From: Nitrosospira multiformis
GTDB taxonomy: Bacteria > Pseudomonadota > Gammaproteobacteria > Burkholderiales > Nitrosomonadaceae
Direction of reading: 5' to 3'
NCBI GenBank assembly: GCA_017306155.1
Contig: JAFKJB010000021.1
Coordinates: forward strand, 1 to 61,156
Length of the DNA: 61,156 nucleotides
In this document: one piece after another, positions 15,631-22,822 of the stretch
How the letters are laid out: each line of letters starts with the position of its first letter
How positions within the stretch are numbered: the stretch's first letter is position 1
Notes under the pieces: generated by a model
Databases searched by the model: none
Seen by the model: only the letters and a program-made list of their open reading frames with translations
What the model was told of the DNA's origin: nothing
Made by a program: the position numbers and the translations under genes

Positions 15631-16877
15631 CGGCAGCGCCCACTGGCAAGGCGGGCTTTCCGGAAGAATCCTTGCAAAGCCTGCTGACGGATTGCAGCGG
15701 GCTCTGCTACCCCTCTTCGCCCGGAACCACTATGGATATCCTGTTCAGCCTTTCCGCGCTGCAACGCTCGGAGCGTTTCCGCAACCGGCTGCACGCGGCA
15801 CTGGAGGCGATGGATGGAAACGAAAGGCGGCTGGCGCAGCACGTCATCGTCCTTCTCGACAGTTTATCTCCCGACAGCCGTGCACGCTTGTTCGCCAATC
15901 CCCTGGCGGAAATCGATGCCGCAGGAGGAACCTACTCCGCACACGATAACCACTGCATCCGGGGGACAAGACAGGTATTGGCGGGAGTCCGCCATCTGAT
16001 CCATCATCCGGCGGTGCGCAACACCACCTTCATTCTTTCCCCCTGCCTGTTCAACGAAGGACCGCTCTATCTGCCGCATGCGCACGCCCTGCTTTTCAAC
16101 GAGGATCCGGATGCCACGCTGGCTTTCACGGAACGCGAAGAAAGCACTCACTTCGTATGGAGTGACGGGCTGAGCCTGACCCTGCCGAATGATGGCAATG
16201 GACTGCCGTCAGGCTTCGACCACCCGCGCCTGCAACCGCTTCCCCGCATCGCAGGCTTTCCTGTGTTGAACGCCGTTGCCGAAGCCGCACCTTTTTTAAT
16301 CTCTTTCGAACCGGCAAGCCAGGAAGAGATCGCGCAGTCGGCGGAACGTTTCGATCATGCGCTGGAGCTTCTCCGCCAGATCTGGCCGCTGGCTTATCAT
16401 GCCCTCCGGCGTCACGTCAGTGCGCTATGCATACTCGAACAGCGGAATCACTCGCGCAGTCACAGTCCGCCTGAGTTGCCGGGAACCATACTGATGAGCC
16501 TGGACGACGTCGAGTGTATCGGCGACTTGTTATGCCATGAATCGAGCCATCTTCGCATGAATGTCTTCCGGCTCTACGATCCTATTGCGCATGCGCGCAG
16601 CGTCGAGCAGGAGGAAGCCGGTTTCGTATCCCCCTGGCGGCCCGATCTGCGTCCCCTGCGGGGACTGGTGGACGGCGTGCATGCCTTTCTCAACGTATGC
16701 CGCTACCATCAGCGGCTGCGGGAACGGTTGCCGGATGCATGGGCTTCCGGCGTGATCTACGAGCGGCAGAAACGGAACGTCATCCAGGCCAATGCAGCAT
16801 TGCGCGAACACGGGATTCCCACCGAACTCGGCAAGATGCTGCTGGACAAATTTGATCAAGAGGCAGCCCTGCTATGA
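15627..16877 (+). CDS. HExxH protein, probable 2-oxoglutarate peptide beta-hydroxylase
   Basis: 416 residues from a GTG that overlaps the radical SAM stop codon. The signature LLCHESSHLRMN (His304, Glu305, His308) is an HExxH motif, followed by SPWRPDLRPLRGLVDGVHAF, which is typical of the RiPP-associated HEXXH-motif family (TIGR04267-like). Members of that family have been shown to be Fe(II)/2-oxoglutarate beta-hydroxylases of peptides rather than proteases. The Arg-rich segment after the motif could supply the co-substrate contact. The N-terminal 180 residues are poorly conserved and probably bind the peptide. Expected reaction: beta-hydroxylation of residues in the repeat peptide. A metalloprotease that cuts the leader is the alternative. 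Confidence 0.75.
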   Translation: MTAAPTGKAGFPEESLQSLLTDCSGLCYPSSPGTTMDILFSLSALQRSERFRNRLHAALEAMDGNERRLAQHVIVLLDSLSPDSRARLFANPLAEIDAAGGTYSAHDNHCIRGTRQVLAGVRHLIHHPAVRNTTFILSPCLFNEGPLYLPHAHALLFNEDPDATLAFTEREESTHFVWSDGLSLTLPNDGNGLPSGFDHPRLQPLPRIAGFPVLNAVAEAAPFLISFEPASQEEIAQSAERFDHALELLRQIWPLAYHALRRHVSALCILEQRNHSRSHSPPELPGTILMSLDDVECIGDLLCHESSHLRMNVFRLYDPIAHARSVEQEEAGFVSPWRPDLRPLRGLVDGVHAFLNVCRYHQRLRERLPDAWASGVIYERQKRNVIQANAALREHGIPTELGKMLLDKFDQEAALL

Positions 16878-17536
16878 CATTTTTGGCAGCATCCTTCACT
16901 GAAACGCACTCCGTCGCGGACGGAAATGCGGATATCGATACCATGACAATGGCACGGCTGCGCCTGGAGTTCGAGGACCGCGGTGCCGCCGTGCTGGGAC
17001 CCTCCGCACTCGCTTCTGATGCGCATCAAGCGCTGCTGGACGAGGCCCTGGCGCAGCGCCGGCACGCAAGCTGGAGCCTGTTTGCCGAGCAATGCCCCGG
17101 CGAAATCTCCCAGAATAACCTGCGCGCCCACCTCGGGCCGCAGGCGCGCAGCTTTCTTTCTTCCCCTGCGATACAGGCTTCGCTGCGTGCTGTCACCGGC
17201 CATCGCCTTGCTCCTTCCTGGAGCGCGAGCTGCTATACCTACTATGACGGACCCGGGCAGCATATGGGCGAGCATTGCGACAAGTGGGATGCCTGCCGGA
17301 TCGCTCTGCTCGTCTACCTTCAAACCACGTGGGCATCCCGTTCGCAACCCACGGAGGGGCTTCAACTGCATGTCTTTCGCGGTGACAACGCCACCAGCGA
17401 ATTGCTGGTGCGCATTACCGCGCTGTCCAATCGCATCGTCATCCTCAATGGAGCGGAACAGGCGCATCTTCGGCCAGCGCTGGCTGAGGGAGAGCACATG
17501 ACGATGCTCGCGGGATGCTACCACCTGACCGATTGA
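16874..17536 (+). CDS. Fe(II)/2-oxoglutarate oxygenase (HxD...H) of the RiPP cluster
   Basis: A 220-residue protein whose ATG overlaps the preceding stop (ATGA). Near residue 130 it has GQHMGEHCDKWD, giving the HxD iron pair (HCD). A distal His lies in EQAHLRPALAEGEH near residue 197, with Arg for 2-oxoglutarate. The pattern and size match the small 2OG-Fe(II) oxygenases reported next to cyclophane-forming maturases. It is unrelated in fold to the HExxH protein before it, so the cluster would have two independent iron oxygenases. The likely target is the cyclophane-bearing precursor (hydroxylation or further oxidation). Confidence 0.78.
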   Translation: MTFLAASFTETHSVADGNADIDTMTMARLRLEFEDRGAAVLGPSALASDAHQALLDEALAQRRHASWSLFAEQCPGEISQNNLRAHLGPQARSFLSSPAIQASLRAVTGHRLAPSWSASCYTYYDGPGQHMGEHCDKWDACRIALLVYLQTTWASRSQPTEGLQLHVFRGDNATSELLVRITALSNRIVILNGAEQAHLRPALAEGEHMTMLAGCYHLTD

Positions 17537-17546
17537 GAGAGCCAGC

Positions 17547-18137
17547 ATGCAATGGAACGATTGGCCTCCCCGCGACGCATCGCTCATGGCGGGGTACGAG
17601 TCATGGCGGGGCGGAAGGCTGAGCGAGGCGCAGTCGTTCTTCGAGGAACGAATGCGGTCGCAGCCGGAGGATGCCGATGTCTGGAGAGGCCTGGGGAATG
17701 TATCCTGGTCCCGCAGAGATTTCGTATCGGCTCTTCGCTATTTCAATGAAGCTTTGCGCCTTGAGCCATGGAATCCGATGTATTGGAGCAATATGGGCCT
17801 TGCACGCCGCGATCTTGGTCAGCCGGAAGCCGCAATTTCCGCATTTCGTGTCGCCCTGGGCCTTGATTCCCTCTATGCTCCGGCGCTCAACGAGTGGGCA
17901 AACGTTCTGTTCGATATGGGTCGCTATGAGGATGCGTTGCCGCTCTATGACGCCTCCCTCGCGATTGACGATGGCCGGGCAGTGGTTCACCACAACAAGG
18001 GCGTCTGCTTGCGGCATATGGGGAAGCTGACGGAGGCTGTATGCTACTTTCGTGCAGCACTTGAGCTGGAGCCTGGGTATCACTATTCGCAGGAAGAGCT
18101 GCAACGGCTGGTATTTGTCAATCTTCCTCCCGCATGA
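17547..18137 (+). CDS. TPR protein of the RiPP cluster
   Basis: A 196-residue protein consisting of tetratricopeptide repeats from about residue 15 (SLMAGYESWRGGRLSEAQSFF, VWRGLGNVSWSRRDFVSALRYF, MYWSNMGLARRDLGQPEAAISAF, ALNEWANVLFDMGRYEDALPLY, VHHNKGVCLRHMGKLTEAVCYF), five units in all. TPR proteins accompany several cyclophane RiPP systems and are assumed to hold the precursor or enzymes together. It starts ten bases after the oxygenase, so it belongs to the same transcript. No signal peptide or membrane helix is present; it should be cytoplasmic. Confidence 0.82.
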   Translation: MQWNDWPPRDASLMAGYESWRGGRLSEAQSFFEERMRSQPEDADVWRGLGNVSWSRRDFVSALRYFNEALRLEPWNPMYWSNMGLARRDLGQPEAAISAFRVALGLDSLYAPALNEWANVLFDMGRYEDALPLYDASLAIDDGRAVVHHNKGVCLRHMGKLTEAVCYFRAALELEPGYHYSQEELQRLVFVNLPPA

Positions 18138-18204
18138 CGGCTACAAAGAACTCCGACCGGATTTCTGGTTTCCGTTCCGCGATCTTCTATCCTTATAGTT
18201 CAAA

Positions 18205-18240
18205 ATCAGGCACAGTGCCTGATGCACTCGATGCATCAGG
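18205..18240. promoter_or_regulatory. Two overlapping palindromes before the amine oxidase gene
   Basis: ATCAGGCAC-A-GTGCCTGAT (18205-18223) is a perfect palindrome. It overlaps CCTGATGCA-CTCGA-TGCATCAGG (18218-18240), also perfect, so the two hairpins cannot form together. A third CCTGATGC lies near 18267. This could be an operator with repeated CCTGATGC half-sites or a switch between RNA hairpins. Confidence 0.5.
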
Positions 18241-18295
18241 TTGGGATTTGATCGGACCGTAAACGCCTGATGCGCGGAAGTAACGGGAGAAAAAA

Positions 18296-20278
18296 ATGCC
18301 GAACAGCACATCTCATACGCAGCCTATGCAGCATACGCAGAAAGCGGAAATATATGACCTGGTAATTGTCGGCGGCGGTATTGCCGGACTCTATTGCTGC
18401 CACGAACTTATCAAGAAAGTCCGGAGCGGCTCGCTCGATATCAGGAGTATTCTCCTTCTGGAAGCTTCCGACCGTTTTGGCGGGCGCATCGAAACGTGGT
18501 CTCTGCTGAGAAGCAGCGAGGAAAATGGAAAGAAGATCGGTTTTGAAGATACATGGGATCCGTGTAACTGGGACATCGATAACGGCTGCCTTGCTCCCCC
18601 TGACCCGCAGACGGGTAAGCAGTCTCCATTCAGGGGGCCGACAGAAAAATCATTCAGGAATGTGGATGGCAGCGATGTCGAAAAGCTGACCGATATCGAA
18701 TACTTCCGCGCGGAATTCGGGCCCATGAGAATCGAGCCGCGGGACCAGATTTTATTGCAGGGATTGCTCGACGATCTTGGAATCAGGGAACCTGACCCCG
18801 GGGGGGAAGAAGGCCTGGATGACCTCGTGCCGTTCTCTTCGTACACCTCCGAAGATCCGATGGCGCCTCGATTCACTCTTCAGGAGGAGGAAGCGCAGCA
18901 GAAAACTCCTTTTGACCTGATGATACTCGCTCTCAGGCGCATCTTCGAACTCGTCCATGGTCCGGAATTCGACGGCCCGGCTTCGACTCCCTGGTATACG
19001 GATGCCGCCAATGAACAATGGAGAAAACTGCACAGCGCGCAGTTCTTTTACCGCCATTACTGGAAGGGAGAACTGCTCGAATGGATACAGTATCTTACCG
19101 ATCCTGACTTCGTAACGATCCGGGAGCACGCGCGGTTCAGGGACCAGCCATTATGGGACCTGGGATTCTGGAACGTCCTCAGCGATGTCTTGAGCCATTA
19201 CGCGGTGGTCAAGATCAGGGACTGGGGAAGTTACTACCACTTTGTTCACGAAAACCTGAATGCCGCCGAGTGGATTATCTTCTGGCTCCGGGCAATTCGA
19301 AGCACGGGTTCGCTTCGAGGCATACGCGGGGGGATGAGCAGGATAATCTGGAACCTGCTGGAGATCTTGCGCAAGCACCAGAACAGTCATGAATCTCCTC
19401 GTCTGAAGATCGCGAAAGGCGCGAGAGTAGCGAGCGTGGAAAGACGGGAGGACGCGCTGGTTGCCCTTACCGTACAGAAGCAGGATGAGGTCGAGCTTGT
19501 GCACGCACGAAGGGTCATTTTTGCCCTGCCGAAGCGCCCGCTCGAGGAAATGTCATGGAATGGGGAGCGTCCAAAAGGCAATCTTTACGAAGCACTCAAC
19601 GCGGTCGTTTGTCTTCCGCTGCTGAAATGTTTTTTCGTCATCGAGAAACCCTGGTGGGAAGACAACCGGTCTCTCAACCGCTATGCATCCGACATACCAA
19701 CCCGCGAACTGCTGTATGTGAAAAGCAGGGACCGGACAAAAGGGTTGATCATGATTTATACCGACCGCCCGGCAATCACATTCTGGTCCGATTACCTCAG
19801 AAGCGAATCCGGCAATAATTCCAAAGGTCCCGAGCAACCGGAGGGGCCGCAGGTCGACTACCAGGATGCCGCCAGGGTCTGGTTCCTGGACAAAACACCT
19901 TCTCCGACGTGCGGTTCGATTATCGAGATCAAACCCGGATCAGTTCGACTATGGCAGCGCTTCGTGCAGTTTGCCAGGGATTATGAGCACCATGACTTTA
20001 CCACAGGCCGCCTTCTCGCCTGTGGCATGCGCGACTGGGGGAAGGAGCCTTTCGGCGCCGCGGCGCACGGATGGCGCCCGGGTGTAAGGTCCCGGGAGCA
20101 TATCGAGTTTCTCGAGGCATTTTCCCTCGAAGAAGAGAAGCAGGAAACCGGGCAAAACAACCTGCACGTTTGCGGAGAAGCGTTTTCCGATTATCAGGGA
20201 TTCATTGAAGGCTCGCTGCGATCAGCGCAGCGCGTTCTGACTGTGATAGAGGAACAGCAGAAGCCGGGAAAAAGCTGA
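18296..20278 (+). CDS. FAD-dependent amine oxidase family protein
   Basis: A 660-residue flavoprotein. The N-terminal dinucleotide fold YDLVIVGGGIAGLYCCHEL (residues 20-38) has GxGxxG-type glycines, followed by ILLLEASDRFGGRIETW, the GGR motif of the amine oxidase family (monoamine oxidase, L-amino-acid oxidase, phytoene desaturase). The C-terminal FAD motif is NLHVCGEAFSDYQGFIEGSLRSAQ. The protein is longer than usual, with an insert near residues 110-230. No signal peptide is seen. It follows the RiPP genes on the same strand but after 158 bases containing palindromes, so it may be a further tailoring enzyme or an independent gene. The substrate is unknown. Confidence 0.78.
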   Translation: MPNSTSHTQPMQHTQKAEIYDLVIVGGGIAGLYCCHELIKKVRSGSLDIRSILLLEASDRFGGRIETWSLLRSSEENGKKIGFEDTWDPCNWDIDNGCLAPPDPQTGKQSPFRGPTEKSFRNVDGSDVEKLTDIEYFRAEFGPMRIEPRDQILLQGLLDDLGIREPDPGGEEGLDDLVPFSSYTSEDPMAPRFTLQEEEAQQKTPFDLMILALRRIFELVHGPEFDGPASTPWYTDAANEQWRKLHSAQFFYRHYWKGELLEWIQYLTDPDFVTIREHARFRDQPLWDLGFWNVLSDVLSHYAVVKIRDWGSYYHFVHENLNAAEWIIFWLRAIRSTGSLRGIRGGMSRIIWNLLEILRKHQNSHESPRLKIAKGARVASVERREDALVALTVQKQDEVELVHARRVIFALPKRPLEEMSWNGERPKGNLYEALNAVVCLPLLKCFFVIEKPWWEDNRSLNRYASDIPTRELLYVKSRDRTKGLIMIYTDRPAITFWSDYLRSESGNNSKGPEQPEGPQVDYQDAARVWFLDKTPSPTCGSIIEIKPGSVRLWQRFVQFARDYEHHDFTTGRLLACGMRDWGKEPFGAAAHGWRPGVRSREHIEFLEAFSLEEEKQETGQNNLHVCGEAFSDYQGFIEGSLRSAQRVLTVIEEQQKPGKS

Positions 20279-20602
20279 GTTTTTATCCGGCCTTTTGTTT
20301 CCGCTCCATGTCCGGAAATTCTTCGCGGTAAACTCGGCTTCCATGATTTCGTGGAGGTAGGCGTTTACTATCTATTATAAGGTTAAATCCACCGGCTTTA
20401 GCCGGTCAGCTTTAGCTGCGACATTTCTTGCGGATGTTGAGTTTACTGGCCAGCTTGGGGCAATGTGCTTTTGAAGCTGGGGCATGGGTGCGCGGGCTTT
20501 CAGCCCGCTGCCCCGGCGCCTCATCCCGCCAGCTTTAGCTGGTGGCCATTGAGTGCATGTAACAACTTGAATCAAAAATGCGCTAAGCAGCGCCGGCCAT
20601 GA
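20279..20602. other. Intergenic gap with clustered hairpins
   Basis: About 320 bases between two convergent reading frames. No gene is seen. The region is dominated by the REP-like palindromes listed separately. Confidence 0.6.
20391..20542. repeat. Cluster of four REP-like palindromes (GCTTTAGC core)
   Basis: ACCGGCTTTAGCCGGT (20391-20406), CAGCTTTAGCTG (20407-20418), GCGGGCTTTCAGCCCGC (20492-20508) and CCAGCTTTAGCTGG (20529-20542). All share the form xxGC-TTTA-GCxx and could fold as short hairpins. Such elements are typical of REP sequences moved by RAYT/IS200-like transposases. No such transposase is in the window. Confidence 0.65.
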
Positions 20603-21103
20603 TTATTTCCAGTTCTTCTCAACCCAGTCACGCATCCGCTGCCACTCATCTGAGCCCATATAGGTTCGGGCATATTGCTCCAGCGCGTCCACCTTCTTCC
20701 ACTCGTCCAGTCCGATTTCCTCGGACAGAGGCACATTTCCCCGGCGGAAGTTGCCCGACAGCAGGCTCTGCGCATCCATGGTCACCGCCTGAGAAGTGCA
20801 GTCCATCATCGGATTCAATAGGGCGGTGGGAGGAACTTTATTGTAAGCAAAGGGCCACATCCAGTAGTTCACGCCCCACTTCAGCGGATGGGAGATAGAG
20901 GAAGGAGGAATTCCCTGGGGCACGAGACCGGTTCCAAGGGAGAGGGCGAGCACATTCTCCAGCGCATCCGCGCGCTTGCTTTTGAGGGCGTCGGCAACAG
21001 CACTCATACATGGATTATTAGCGTAAGTGCCGCCATCCGCGAAATACCCCAAGCTGCCGATCTGATATGGCGGGAAATAGGAGATTCTGATTGACGAACC
21101 GGA
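20603..21103 (-). pseudogene. Patatin-like phospholipase, C-terminal fragment
   Basis: The frame reads ISYFPPYQIGSLGYFADGGT followed by ANNPCMSAVADA. DGG is the catalytic Asp motif of patatin-like lipases, and the sequence continues in family style to the end. The frame is open only to a stop at 21104-21106; the N-terminal half with the oxyanion hole (GGxRG) and the nucleophile (GxSxG) is missing. An internal ATG at 21052 could initiate a 149-residue product, but it would be inactive. Upstream sequence shows no homologous remnant in another frame, so the 5' part was probably lost in a rearrangement near the neighbouring repeats. Confidence 0.7.
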
Positions 21104-21266
21104 TTATGAGCGCTGATGATCGATGCGAACCATTGCAAGGTTCCTCCGCACGCTGCCGGAGCAAGAGTCCAGATCAGATGCATCGCCCTCTGGCTCAATG
21201 TCTCGTGACTACACTATCTACAAACTTAGTGCCATTCGGCGCTGTCCTGTTCTGATCACCAGTATT

Positions 21267-21367
21267 AGAGCAATTTTGATGCAAACATAAACAGATCCTT
21301 TCGCCTTGGAAGCGAGGAGAGGCATTAGCGAGAAAGCAAGTGTAAACACTTGATACGAAAATGCTCT
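21267..21367. mobile_element. MITE-like element with GAGCA...TGCTC ends
   Basis: About 100 bases starting AGAGCAATTTTGAT and ending ATACGAAAATGCTCT, which are imperfect inverted repeats. A TA lies at each outer edge (21266-21267 and 21367-21368), as expected for a Tc1/mariner-IS630-type insertion. Its right end shares GTGTAAACACTTGATACGA with the palindrome at 22398-22439. No transposase is encoded. Confidence 0.45.
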
Positions 21368-21666
21368 AGTCCATTCAGTAGGAAAAGCAGGTCCGACGTT
21401 GTTGCTCATTGTCGTTCTCCTGTATTTTCGGGAGCTTGAGCCTTCCCGATAAAAGTTATATCGACAAATTCCAAGGATTAGGGAATAATGCGTCCCCTAA
21501 TGCGAAGGACACATCGCAAACCCTGCAAGAGATCAAGGAAATTTCGAGCTTTTCCGCCCCCATACCATCCTGGTACAACCGTAATAACCATTCTGTAATG
21601 GGGGTAGCCCAAGGGCCTTCTCTTTAAAGGGCATCGCGAGCCTCCTTTCCCGGGAAAAGTAATGTA

Positions 21667-21783
21667 ATGAAGCGAAAAATTATCCTTACTGTTGCTGCCA
21701 TATTCGGTAATGTAGTTGTCATATTGGTTACTGCAGCTGTCATATTCTTTATTTCCGTGATCCTGTATCACGGCTTCTTTTAG
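21667..21783 (+). CDS. Possible 38-residue single-helix membrane peptide
   Basis: The frame begins MKRKIILTVAAIFGNVVVIL and continues as an almost fully hydrophobic helix ending LYHGFF. A positive N-terminus plus a single hydrophobic segment is typical of small membrane proteins or type-I toxins. The ribosome binding site is weak (GGGAAAAG overlapping the upstream sequence). It lies alone between repeats and the cold-shock gene. Chance occurrence cannot be excluded. Confidence 0.3.
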   Translation: MKRKIILTVAAIFGNVVVILVTAAVIFFISVILYHGFF

Positions 21784-21969
21784 CTTTCCAAGAATCTGCC
21801 AAACATAGGGGTAGAGGCAGCTATACGCAAAAAGGATTTTAAGGGATGATCTTGAGCGCATCGATTTTGTAGGTACGGTAGCGAACATATTTTTCGCTTG
21901 GAGATTGACAAAATGCACCCAGCCTTGAAAACGAGGGTATTTTTTGATTGATATGTATAGGAAATAAAA

Positions 21970-22173
21970 ATGGCAATTGGCACAGTAAAGTGGTTCAACG
22001 ATTCAAAAGGTTTTGGCTTCATTACCCCTGATGACGGTAGCGAGGATTTGTTCGCGCACTTTTCGGCGATCGGAATGTCCGGCTTCAAAACGCTGAAAGA
22101 AGGTCAAAAAGTAACGTTTGAGGTTACCCAAGGGCCAAAGGGCAAGCAGGCATCAAACATTCAAGCTGCGTAG
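21970..22173 (+). CDS. cspA: Cold-shock protein, CspA family
   Basis: A 67-residue single cold-shock domain. RNP1 (KGFGFI) and RNP2 (DLFAHF) are both intact: [20 protein letters not shown] and [11 protein letters not shown]. It binds single-stranded RNA and DNA and melts RNA structure. The length is that of typical family members. The region before the start is AT-rich with no other gene, consistent with a long regulated leader. Several paralogues usually exist, so the exact csp name is not assured. Confidence 0.93.
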   Translation: MAIGTVKWFNDSKGFGFITPDDGSEDLFAHFSAIGMSGFKTLKEGQKVTFEVTQGPKGKQASNIQAA

Positions 22174-22360
22174 GATCAGGATTGCTGCTCTTCGCGTGGT
22201 TTAGCCACCTTGAAGTTATCCGGCAGCCCTCGTAAAACCGAAACCGGATAAAGCCAGTTCCGCCTGCCGTGCCAGATAGGCTTTCTTGAACCGTTCATGC
22301 TTTGCGCCTGTTGCGGAGATACCGCTTCAGCCACAATCGTAAGAATCCGGTCTCTCGGGA

Positions 22361-22390
22361 CAGGCGACAGGTAGTTCTCCCTGTCGCCTG
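22361..22390 (+). terminator. Stem-loop with 11-bp stem
   Basis: CAGGCGACAGG (22361-22371) pairs with CCTGTCGCCTG (22380-22390) across an 8-base loop. There is no T-run after it. It could end the cold-shock transcript or be part of the repeat next to it. Confidence 0.35.
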
Positions 22391-22397
22391 CCACTGG

Positions 22398-22439
22398 AGC
22401 ATTTCGTATCAAGTGTAAACACTTGATACGAAATGCTCT
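22398..22439. repeat. 42-bp perfect palindrome (GAGCATTTCGTATCAAGTGT arms)
   Basis: Arms of 20 bases, GAGCATTTCGTATCAAGTGT and its exact complement, around a central AA. The right arm recurs with one change at the end of the MITE-like element 1 kb to the left. It is either a collapsed element consisting of two joined inverted ends or a binding site. Confidence 0.75.
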
Positions 22440-22822
22440 TAAGCTCCTGCCTGACTGTTCGCACCTACCCGACCACGCGACCCTCGGCCTCATGGTCTTT
22501 CGGCAGGCGTCCACTGGTTATCAGCAGTTTCAATGCAGCAAATCTTTGTCCTCCGGCAACCATTTCATACTTGCCGGTTCTCTGCTTCTTTCTGGCATTG
22601 AGGGCGAGATGACAAGTTTGCTAACCGGAATGCGGGCAATATCGGTTTCAACAGTCTGGATGGTTTCGATGCTATCCATTGATTGTCTCCTCTGATGAAT
22701 AAATGAATGAGGAAAAGCCGATGCGTCTACGGTGGCTCACTTAACTCGATCCGCTTCCGCGCTGTCAGGTATTTCGCGCTGACGGAATTTTCAACGGTTT
22801 GGATTTACACCCTGAATACCGA

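Larger units (their letters stand above)
21107..21969. other. Gap with repeats and one tiny possible ORF
   Basis: About 860 bases holding a MITE-like element (21267-21367) and a possible 38-residue membrane peptide. Other open frames on both strands have no coding character. The last 100 bases are presumably the long leader of the cold-shock gene. Confidence 0.5.
22174..22822. other. Gap with hairpin and palindrome, no gene
   Basis: About 650 bases between the cold-shock gene and the RND pump. A minus-strand open frame (22176-22514) overlaps hairpins and has no family resemblance; I do not call it. The listed stem-loop and long palindrome are the notable content. Confidence 0.5.

Noticed and set aside
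22176-22514. 112-codon minus-strand frame after the cold-shock gene
   Set aside because: It runs through hairpins and a long palindrome and has no family resemblance.
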